Positions 45,801-57,800 of a stretch of 64,000 nt of DNA are shown here, piece after piece. Numbering within the stretch: the first letter of the stretch is position 1; every line of letters begins with the position of its first letter. The notes under the pieces are model-generated. The model searched no databases, had not been told where the DNA came from, and saw nothing but the letters and a program-made list of their open reading frames with translations. This DNA comes from Hippopus hippopus (lineage: Eukaryota > Mollusca > Bivalvia > Cardiida > Cardiidae). Location: the NCBI GenBank assembly GCA_946811185.2, contig OX328096.1, forward strand, positions 51,846,252 through 51,910,251. Reading direction: 5' to 3'. The position numbers were made by a program, and so were the translations under genes.

Positions 45801-48800
45801 TCTCTTCCAAACACATGTTGCCTCTTGCTGCAGATGACATTCAAAAGATCATTTACCCTCATTTTTTCACGAATGTTTGTGTGTTCAAGAAAGTTTGTTG
45901 TTGACTTAAAATCTTTCTCCATTGCATTGTACTAGGTTTGGTACGCTAATGACAAAATTTTAATGTCCTTTGGAAGAGAAAGCCTCTGCAGATGAAAATT
46001 GAAAGAAATCAGTTGAAATTCTCTCATAAGGTAGACAATGTTGTTAGAAAAGTAGAAATTTCTCTTTTTTTCTCAAATATTTTCTAAAGACTTTCTCAGG
46101 AGATGTGTTTAAACTCTAGGATACTTGTTAACTCTTTACCAGACTACAACATTTTAGCCTTGTCCAAATTGAAAGCTTTTGCAGATGACAATTTCATTGT
46201 GGCTCAAATGGTGCAATTTTTCTATGACAGGGTAGAAAACATTGTGGGAAGAGGAGAAAATGCTGATTACCAGCATTTTCTCCCTTTCCTGCAATGTTTT
46301 CAAAAGGCTTCTTTCCCAGGGTCGTTAAAAGTCGGCATTGAGTGGTAAAGGGTTAAAGGTAAAAAATTAGCATGTGTTTTTGTTTTCTAGAAACTGTTGA
46401 AATATGACACAATGGACACCTACAATGAGATTAAGAATTACCTTATCTATGAAGTATTCTCAAATGATGAAATCGCTGCAAGGCTTGATGATATAAAAAG
46501 ACAAATAAAATCATTCAGAGTTGAGCAGGATGAGCTAATATATGTTATTGGTAACAAGAAAAGGAAAGTTTTATTGAGTGGTGCTGAGAGACAGAGGGCT
46601 GTACAAGAGGCCTATTTCAAGAAAGGTTTGTTTAACCCTTTGACAAACAATCCTATGTTTTAGGGATATTGAGGGAAATGCTTTTGAAAACATTGTGGGA
46701 AAAGAAGAAAACGCTGGAAGCAAGCATTTTCTCCTTTTCCAAAAATGGTTTGTTTTTTTTTTCTCAAAGACAACTATTTTGTGCAACACTAAATTTGTCA
46801 TTTGTAAATATTGTGAAGATGGAAGAGTAAATTTTTGTTGCATTCAATTTATACGTACTTTTTTCATCATTAAAACAATATACAGAAATTTTAACTAAGA
46901 TAATCCAGAAGAAATGGATTTGAACAAAAGCGAAGTCAAATGAGTTCTTCTACAGAATGTGTTTAGTAAAAAACTGATTCATTATCTTTTGCAGCCAATT
47001 TTTGTCAGCTCTTATCTGTCCATCTTTCACATATCTTCTCCACTTTTGTGAATAGAATTTAGTTGAATGCTTTTTGTTAGCTCCACTGGCCGAAGGCATC
47101 CATGTGTGCGTGCGTCCGTGCTTACATGCTTACATCCGTCTGTGCGTGTGTTAACCTTTATTTCAAACATCATCTTCTCTGAAAGTACCCATTCAATTTT
47201 GATGAAACTTCACAGAAATGATCCTGCCATGGTCTTCTTTTAGAATTTCTTGAAAGAATTTGATTCCTTCTAAAACTCTGGTTGCCATAGCAACAAAACT
47301 AAAAAATTTTGAAAATCTTCTTGTCCGAAACCTTAAGGCCCAGGGCTACCAAATTTGGCATGTAGCTTTATCTTATAGACCTCTACCAAGTTTCTAAAAA
47401 TTAAAGCCCTGGGGTCAAAATTGATCCTGCCCCGGGGGTCACAAGTTTTACAAAAGCTTATATAGTGAAAACTTTAGAAATCTTCCCGTACCTAGCCATA
47501 AAGCCTAGGGCTACAAAATTTGGCATGTAGCTTTATCTAGTGGGCCTCTACCAAGAGTGCCAAAATTATAGGCCCGTGGTCAAAATTGGCCCCGCCCCAG
47601 GTTTCACAAGTTTTACAAAGGCTTATATAGTGAAAACTTTAGACATCTTTCTGTACCTAGCCATAAGGCCTAGGGCTACCAAATTTTGCATGTAATTTAA
47701 TCTAGTGGGCCTCTACCAAGAGTGCTTAAATTATAGCCCTTGGATCAAATTTGGCCCCGTCCTGTGGGTGACAAGTTTTACATGGGTTTACATAGGGGGG
47801 GAAAAAAATCTTCTCCTACCTAACCATAAGACCTAGGGCTACTAAATTTTACATATAGCTTTATCTAGTGGGCCTCTGCCAAGAGGGCCCAAATTACAAC
47901 CCTGGGGTCAAGTTTGGCCCGGTCCAGAGGTCACAAGTTTTACATGGGTTTATAAAGTGAAAACTTCAGAAATCTTCTTGTTACTAACCATAGACCTAGG
48001 GCTCCCAAATTAAGCCTGTCTCAGGGGTCTCATGTTTTACAGGGTCTTTTTTATTGAGGAAACCTTGAAAATCTTCTTGTTTATAACCATACATTCTAGA
48101 CCTGTATTATTTGTAAAGGGGCTTTATCTTGTGGACCTCTACCAGGATTCAAGTAATTATAGCTCTGTGATCAAAAATGGCTTTGCCCTGAGGTCGTTAT
48201 TTTCTCATGGGATTTTATAGAGAAAATTCCTTATGTCTTCTAGTTTGAAACCAGTTGGCTAAGTATTGTAATGTTTGGCATGTAGGATTTATAGTTCATT
48301 AGCCAGTGGAGCAATACATGGCCATCATGGCCCTCTTGTTCCTGAATACTAAATCCTATTGAGTAATACTATTACTTTTAAAAAAATGGAAAAAGGATAT
48401 ATTTACAAAAGACTAGTTTGGCACTATTCTTGTAATGATCCATGATGCTTTTATATTCTTAATTATCCCCCTGAAGGCAGAGGGATATAGTTTTAGCATT
48501 GTCCCTTCTGTCCGTCCGTGTGTAGGGAGAATATCTCCAATACCATTTGACGGAATTTCGTGAAACTTTTTTCGGCGGGGGATATCATTTCAAGGAAATT
48601 GCTTGTTGTTCTTAATGCACAGGAACCAGTTCAGATCTAAATTCTACATTCAACCAGTTATCTGAGACAGCATTTTGGTTTGGAATGAAGCTTGATGTCA
48701 AGATTTTCATCAATTATTGCTGCACAACTACCCAGGATAATAAACATTTGATTGACAGATATTTTGCCTTCAGGGAATACCACATGAAAAATGTATGTCA

Positions 48801-51800
48801 TTGGTTACATTCTCTATCTTTTACCAGAAATTTTGTGATAAGTTGAGATTATTATGTCAAGCTACACAGGATTGAGAATAAGCTTGCAATTTTTTTGTCA
48901 TTTTCCTAATCATTTAGGTAGGCCAGACCATAGTTTTCATTTGATAAATATAGTTGAAGTCTGAGGTGTCTTATAGCATTAAATACTTGTATCCACATGT
49001 TTACAGTTGTGAAAAGGTCAATTAATACCTGCATTTTCCTTCCCTGTGCTTGGAAATCAAATAGTACTGAAAACACTGACAGCCTGTTTTAACTTGAATC
49101 TTACCATATTTGTGAGAGTAATGAGCAATTGATCAATACATATCGTAGGAAAGGTATTGTTTAGCTCTTCAACAAACAACATAAATCTGGGGTCATGAAA
49201 TTTCAAAGATTTGCAGACAGCAAGTAAATATGACTGAAATTATGGGATTTGTCTATGAATGGGTCGTAAACATTCTGGAAAAAAGAAGAAAATGTTGGTT
49301 TTCAGCATTTTATTCTTTTCCCACAATGTTTTCAAAAGCCCTCTCTTGACATTAAAATACAGAATTGTTTGGTAAAGAGTTAAAATGTTGGCTAGCCTTA
49401 AATAAAATTCTAGGGGACAGAATAAATGAAAGAAAAAAAAATAGCCACATCCTATTTGTCATCTGCAAATGCTTTCAATTTAGACAAGTCTGAAAATTCT
49501 TTTGTATTGTAAACAGTTAAGAGCAAAGACCTTGTTGAAGGAGACAGTATCGTAATAAGATTTCATAATATGTTTTCCTCTTTTTTGTACATGTTGAATT
49601 ACAACATATGTTTCAGTATGTACCAAAAGAAGCAGAAAGTATAGAAGAGGAAGAAACGAGCATGGAATTAGTTGAAGATTCTGGTATCCAAGCAACAGAA
49701 GGTGAGGCTATCCAGAATTCAGGCTTATCTACAATTATTCCTCTGCTATACACAATTTTCGGATACAATTCTAATATATTCATGTGGCCTCAAGTTTGAA
49801 CTACAGGAGAAAAGTAAAACAATCTTTGTACATAATACAGAAAACATTATTAGAAAAGCAGCAACTGTTTGTTACAAGTAATTTCTCCTGTAGCTTTTTA
49901 AAGCTGGCTGCTGCAGGGACTTATGAAATAGTGTCTGCAGTCTTAGAAATTTGCCCTTTAGTGAGAGCAAAGGAATTCACATTTATTTTTATGGAGGACT
50001 TTACTAAGGTTATTGGTATAATCATGCTAAAGCTTGGTTTGAATAGTAACTCCACATTTCTGAACTATACCATGACTTTTGCTAAATTGCAAGGTCATTT
50101 TCTTTTACTGTTTTTAAGATGGAGATAATCAGGAAGACAAACCTATTCCTGTCAAAGTTCCAAGTGTCTTTGTGTCCTCTGTACCTAAAACACAAAAAGA
50201 ACTTGAAAAAGCAATGCCAAACTTGGCAGCCACACTTGCAGCTGTTGAAACATCCCTAGCAGCTGCTGCTGGCTCCTCTGTTCTAACTACAAGCTCTTCA
50301 GGAGATGGCCAGCTTACAGACTCTGTGACTGTGGGATCAGAAGTGCCATTGAGTGAGAAAACTGATACTGCTTGTATTTCTGAGGAGTCTCATAATTCTG
50401 GAGATGCGATAGTGACTGCAAGTGATCAAGGCACTCCTAGCACAATTATTGTGAAGCTTGCTGAAGATGGGCAAACAGTTCTAGTGACTAAGTCAGCTGG
50501 CAATAAGTCTAGTGATGATAGCACTATAGAGGCCGTCAAATCCATACTGCCACAAGCAGGTAATTTTAAACTACATTTGAGCCATGCTGTGGCAAAAGGG
50601 GGTTAAATGTGTCTCCATGATGTATTATACCAAGCAAGTCATCACATAGTTATGGATCCATAAAACCCTTTTTGTCTCATAACTGACTGCATCTTCAGAT
50701 AGACTGGTCATTTGACATGCAGAAAATTTACCAAAAGCAAAAAGTGTTGACCCAGGTCTGCCTGCGCAGACTATGCAGGCTGACCTGGGTCGATACATTT
50801 TGCAGATGCATTAAAAGCCCTTTTGACACAGCATGGCTCAATTGTCATTTTTGGGAACTTAAAACATGTAGCTGCGTACTTAATGACGTAGATCACATAT
50901 GTTGGCACACATCCATACTACACGTGTCTTTTTGTTATGTATAGTAGTGAATCAAAAGTGCAATTATGTTTTTTTTGCACGTATGGTAATGCTATTGGTG
51001 CACTGAAACATGTAGCACTTTCTTCGGGTAATATTAGTAAAGAGAAAAAAATGGATCTGTGAACTGTCACTGTGAAATAATTATAAAACTGTTGACACGG
51101 TGTTACACATCAAACAAGCAAACAAAAGCAGGAAATTTAAAGCTGTGGAAGTATAGCTATTTCTACTTTGAAAACTTTTGTAGGAAAAGGAGAAACCACT
51201 CCTAATGAGCAATGTCTCCTTTTCCCACTATTTCTGCTGAGCTTTTATCCTATTTTTTTTCCTTGAAAACATTAACTTCCACAGTGACCTTCATCCCTAT
51301 TTTCTGACAAAATAAGCACAGATAGGTTCCATTTTTATATTCTCTTATTGTCTAGAATTACAAATACTATAAGGGTGAAATTTTAAGAAAAAACTGTTCG
51401 TTAGAAAGTGTGTATTTATTAAAGATTAATCCTTAATTTGGTCAAATTATCTCCCTTTTTAACTCAATTTTCTAAATATAACATGCATGTTTGTACATTT
51501 ACCGTGCTCAAAACTAGGCTTTTATATATTTTTTTGTGCAAAACTAAATGAAATTCTCATTAAAATGATGTTCTGTTTAACTGACTATTAAAGAAAAGTG
51601 TGTTAAATCCAATATAAGTGACCTGTACATACTTTTTTCAAAGGCAAATTTCTCAGAAATGAGCAGGCTGACCTATATCTTTATACCCCCGCAAAACGAA
51701 TGTTTTCGGGGGTATACTGGAATCAGCCTGTCTGTCCGTGTGTCCGTCCGTGTGTCCGTCTGTGTACAAATAATTGCCTGTTTCTGTCAAAGCGCTGGTA

Positions 51801-54800
51801 GGGGTATTAAGTCACATTCAGTGACAGTTCTAGTTTTTTACTGTAATCTGCTAGAGACATGATGAGGTTTGTATGTGCAAAGTTTCAAAAAAAATCTGTC
51901 TGTTAGAAAAATTTGTGATATATATCGTTAATACAGGTTGCTTGCATAATGGGTGTCCACTCAGTCAGAAAATATTGAAATCTTTAAGGAAATTGAGCAT
52001 TTGTTTGTTTCATGCCTGTTTTCTTTCATTTTTCTTCTAAAAAGCTGTCTTCAGTTGGTGTGTAAAAGAGACTATGGCATTTGCATGATTATGATTGATT
52101 AACTGAACTTGTTTGCTGCTAACTTAAAAAAGATAACTTTTTCAAGGTCTAAATGTGGATTATCATTTATCACTCCAACTGAAATAATATCAAATACAGT
52201 TTTAACATCAGAGAGAAGACAGTGTAGACAAAGGATCAGGGGGCATCTTCTGTGCAGTCTGATTTTCATCTGTGCTGTCCAGAAAAGCTGGAAAACTAAT
52301 CATGTTTCTGATGCACAGGTGTTATACGCTGACACATAATTGTAAGTTATTTTGTCCATACAAATATTGACAGCATTCGAATCATGGCCTGGTGTCCCAC
52401 TGTCCACTTTGCATCTGTTTTTGCACCATCTATTGTTTCTAACTTCTCAGCAACCACTGGCCCAAACTGAACCAAATTTGAAAAAAAAATACCTTCTTTG
52501 CACTGTATCTCTATATATCCATTGTTCGGTATATTCCTTGGATAGTGTAAATATGAATTGATTTTATTTGAGATTATTTACTCCATTATTGAGATGCCTA
52601 ATAGGTAACTTGTTACTCCATTCAAAAACTTTTCCAGACTCTGTTGTAGTACATTTACAAGAGTTTTTTTTTCTATCATTTCCATTCCCAAGCCACCAAC
52701 ACACTCTCAGATATGACTGACTGTAAACAAACTTTGGAAAAAAACAATCACAGCATAAGTACTTCAGAAGTAGGGATCAAGTCAGAGACAGGCGAAACTA
52801 GCCAGACAGAGGCCGTTATTTATGGTAAGCTTTGTTTTTTACATTCATTTAGAGGTCTTCCATAGATCCTATTTTGATTTCTCTTGAACTGATAAGCTTT
52901 AATCATTATCTGCTGGTGCATTAGGTGACTTTGTATTAATTAGAAAATAGTGGAAAGAGACGAAATTACTTGTTACAAAGAATTTTTCCTTTTGTCTGAA
53001 TGTTTACAAAAGCCATCAGTGAATTTCATGATGGCTACCGTATGGTACTTTTCACAGACAATGTAGATCAAAGATTAGACTGCTTATTCTGTGAAGTCTG
53101 ATCATTGATCTACACTCTTTACTATAGTGTAAGACACCAAATTAGCATAGAAGCTACAATAATTATGTAGAATAGTTATACCAACTAAAAATATTTAGTT
53201 GGTGCTCCAAGGCCTAAAAAGCGAAGTTCTTGTTTTATTTTCTACTGTAGATAATACAGGCATAACAGGCAATTTCACTGTTTGCCACAATATTTACAGA
53301 AGCCATCTTTGGCACCAGGATTACTACATGTACACATTATGACTTTCTATGCAGCTGCAGCTTACAGGATATGATCATGGGAAAAGAAATGATTTGTTGT
53401 TAGAAATAAATGCTTCTTTTCCCCCATTGTTTTACATCCAGACAACTTATTTTTCTGGCAAATATTGGCCTTTGTGTAATTTATAATTTACTTTGCCCCA
53501 AAAATAGCTTTTGCAGTAAAGATTTAAAAAGAAGAGAGGGAAAAAAAGACTATGTCTCATATTTTGCTTTAGATGATACTGACATGGAAATCATTCAGCT
53601 TGGCGAGGCAGAGGGAGGGGAGGACAGTGATGAGATCCCATTTGATACAGATGAAGAAGATGAAGATGGATTTTTTGAGGAGGACATTGCTAGTGCTGAT
53701 GTTGAAGGACTGAATGCTAGTGGTGATGCGTCAGACCAAGGTACACCTGGTGGGGAGAAAAAGCCAGTGACTCCACGGCAGCACTTTAAGTGTAGCCAGT
53801 GTAACAAAATCTTTTTTGGGCCAATCAAATTTAAAAGTAAGTTTTGTTTTTTTTATATCTTGATGTGGTTATCTTTTTCTGTTTAGACAGATATAAGATA
53901 TTTAAATGTACCTGTTTAATTGTCAAATATGTTGACAAAAGATAAGGAAAAAAAAAACCAATCCATTTTTTCCATCTTGGATTTTTTTATATAACCCTTT
54001 AGCACACAATCCCGATTTTTAATGACCCTGAAAAAACAGTGTAGGAAAAGGAGAAAATGCTGATAACCAGCATTTTCATCCTGTTCCCACAAAGTTTTCT
54101 TCCCCTTCACCAACAAGTACCACAATTTGAGTCACATCTGAATTGTAGTACTCAAATGCTTTCAATATTGAAAAAGCCTATCATTTTATCTTGTGGTAAG
54201 AGGTTAAATCATTTCTTTTTGCAGACCACTTTTTGCTTTTTAAGCAATTAATCCTTGCAAGAATTTTTCAAGAATTAATCATGCTTCCAGCCTTATTCAT
54301 GCCAGTTATGTATATTTCACAAGAATATTTTCTTATTCTGCAAATTTGTTTCAGATGTATGAGATTAAGAATATCCAGTATTTGATAATTAATGGTGTGC
54401 TGATCAAATCATTCTTATAATGCAGAATTCAGATAAACATTGAATGTAAGTTTTTCATTTCAGTGCACATGTACAAGCACACTGGCCATAAGCCTTTTCC
54501 CTGTAATCAGTGTCACAAGAAATACACCAATAAGAAATCCCTTGTAATACATCAAAGAACACACACTGGGGATTTACCATACGAGTAAGTTCTTTTTCAG
54601 TGTTACTGAATCATTGTTGAGTCTTTGAAGCTGACCAGTGTGATGCATAGCCAACAATAAATGTAAATTATTTGGAGTATATTGTAGTTTAAGGTTGGAT
54701 CAGACAAAATATGTAGTCTGATTTTGAAAACTTAACCATATTACCATACAAACCCAACTTTTAATGACCTCGAGGAAGAAGGCTTTACTGAACATTGTTC

Positions 54801-57800
54801 GAAAAGAGGAAAATGCTGGTAATCAGCATTTTCTCCTTTTCCCACAGTGTTTTCTTCCCTTTGAAAGCCTATTTCAGTTTTTGAGTCATGTGAATTATTT
54901 CTTCTGTAAAGGCTTTCCAAAATTTTAGCATGTGGTAAGAAATTAAATCTTTAATAATGTTTTTTTGTACTTATATCTGTTATAAGTTCGGATTTTAAGT
55001 GGGGTCAAAATGAGGTCACAGGGTAAAGTTGTTGAATTGTTCATAAAAATCCATTTGAATTACTACCAGTCTTCTGCTTTCTCATGTCTCATCACTAAAT
55101 ATGAACGCTAACTTGATTTAATTGGTCTCACTTGTGCCTCAGTATTTCCACCAGGTATTCATATGCCAACTTTTTTGTTTAGATGTACATTGTGTGGAAA
55201 AAGAACACCTAGTAAAATTGCACTAAAGTCTCACCTGAAATGCCATGATGGGAAAGGAGGGGGCTTTCCGGCCAAATGCGATGTTTGTGGTCGAGAGTTC
55301 AGTCGAAGACATCTAATGGAGAGACACAAGCTTCATAAACATACAAATGCTCCTGAAGAATTCAAATGTGGAGAGTGCAACAAACTTTTTGGTCATCAAA
55401 GTAAGTCTTTACCATACAATATAAAGTTTTAACTACCCGGAAAGAGAGTGCTTTTGAAAACATTGTGGGAAAACTCTAAAATTCTGTTAACGATGTTTCG
55501 TCGGGTTGTCAGTGCACAATATTTTTGCGCATGTCTCTTCGCTTCTCTGTTTTCTAGCGCATAACTTTGTCTGATTGTAGCACTATTATTGGACTACTGA
55601 TTTTTGCTGCAAGACATGGAGAAAGTAGTGGTAGATACATTTTTTTTTAAAGATCAGTTTATGAAGGTGTAAATCATTCCTAAACAGCGAAAATGCAACA
55701 TGTACATTTGTCGGACATTACTTATCCAGATAGTAAGTTTAGTGTGGTAAAAAGAGAAAATTACATGTATTTTCTCCTTTTCAACATTTTCTAACCCTCT
55801 TTCCTGGGTATTGATAGAAATCAGGATCGTTTGATTAATTTTGCTATAAGGTTCGTAAATAATCTATGCCTTTGAGTAATTCTGGACAGTTCTACTTGTA
55901 TTGTTCTTCCATTCTCCCATCTATTAAAATATACAACATGTATTTGGTATTAACCCTTTTCTAAATGAATTAAATTGGAACTTCAAAATTGAAAGAAGCT
56001 CCAGACGACAAATTAAACAAGGTTTAAATGAGATTAAAAGAACCATTTGTGCAGAAAAGGTTGTGGGGGAAAGGAACAATTGCTTGTAATGAACAATTAC
56101 CGCTTTTACCAAAATGTTTTCCAAAGCCGTCCCATACCAATGTTAAATCGAGACTATATCAAGGAAAGGGTTGACAGAGTACAATCTTTATTGTGAAAAA
56201 AACATGATTTAGTGCTAGAAATAATACATCTTACTAAGTAATTTGACATCTTGGGTGTTTTGTGTCACTCTCTTTGTTCCAAGGGAGGTAATTGAGTTCA
56301 AATATTGGGAAAAGTAGCCTGGCAACCTACCTTTTTTTTTTTTGCATTTTTTGATAAAGGATATAATCATGTATATTTCTGAGAAAAATGAGAAAAATCT
56401 TTGCGCTAGATTTTTTTGAGGGTCAAACAATGTCCTGATTTTCTGTGATAAAATAAGCAATTTTGTGGGCTAAGGGTTTTATTGAAACAGAGATAGCGTA
56501 TCATTAATTTGAAATATCTGTTAATTTCTCATCAAAGTCAGAGGATCCATTGTTTCACTATGAATTTAAAACACAGAGAACATGATTTGACTGAAATTAC
56601 AGATTTTAATCACAAAATTCTGACATATGCTGCAATAACTGGGTTTTTGTGTAATTTGAAAAAAGGGTTTGTTCTTGGTGGGCTCAGAACTTTTTGGTTC
56701 ATCAGGCAACATCTGATTATCTATTCGCATATTGAAAGAACATACTTTGAAGTGTTTCTGTGTCAAATTTCACGAAATTCTCAGCGCTAGAAATAACTCA
56801 CTGAAACGCCTTTAAGCTGCATTTTTTTCTCCTTCCTCCACATTATTTTCAACCCTTTCAAAGACAAAAATCATCATTGAGCTGTGTTTGATTTATCGAC
56901 TGCACATGCTTGCAATTTGTGCGAGTCCAAAATTTTGTCCAGGGTTTCCGTTTACGACGTAAAAGTATCTGTATACCCATGAAAATCAGCTTGGATGCAA
57001 AATAAATAAGCTGATCGCGTCCCTGGGACGCAGTCAAAATTGAGTCAAAACAATAATTTAATTAGACTACATCAACACCGAAAACAATTCGAAATACGAA
57101 GATTTTAACTCTGCCTGTACAAACTGACCATCGGAATTCCAAAATGTCTATAAATAGAGCTTGGTTCGCCAACATGTAAACTCTACCAATCTCTTTCCTG
57201 AGACTGGTTACCTGCGTTAATCTATACTGTCTTTCACGGCAAACAGCAGGACAACAGCTGTTGCTTAGCACTTGTATGCTGAAACAGAAGATGGCTTCCC
57301 CGGCAAAAAAGAAAAAACATTCTCGATCTATCCAAGACCAATGGCTGACAGATCCTGCCTTTAAAGATTGGTTAGTGAAAGACACTGATGATACAGATTC
57401 TTGCATTTGCATGAAGTGTTTGATTTGCTGTGAAACCAAGCAGAAAAATATTTTCACATCAGGTTGTACGAACTTTCAGAGAAGTTCGATTGTATGACAT
57501 ATTTCGAGCGACAGCCACTGACTTGCTCAGCAAATTAAGTCTGCGAAAGGATCCATAAAGAATTTTTAATTTCTAGTCAGGTTAAACTAGTCATTCATAT
57601 TACGAGGCTTACTTAGTATCTAAGTTTAGTTCTCTTTTGTGATTTGATCTTCCTTTTTATAAGGTTAATAAGCCAATCCATTTAACTCCTTACGAAACAG
57701 TAAAATTTTAGACTTGTCCAAACTGAAAGCATTTGAAGACGACAAAAGAAAAGTGACTCTTACACTGAAATTTGTTTAAAGAAGGGTAGAAAACATTGTA

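Noticed and set aside
48110..48220. Open frame [17 protein letters not shown] at 48032-48220
   Set aside because: Lies inside the tandem element copy 2; unit sequence only.
33549..48792. An intact Ty3/Gypsy retrotransposon
   Set aside because: No LTRs, gag, protease, reverse transcriptase or RNase H found, and the integrase is split by many introns.
49784..50128. Open frame upstream of exon 13
   Set aside because: Ends in the acceptor region of exon 13 and is out of phase with exon 12; no motif.
57062..57457. 131-codon minus-strand open frame
   Set aside because: Antisense of the hAT zinc-finger exon region, with no motif of its own.
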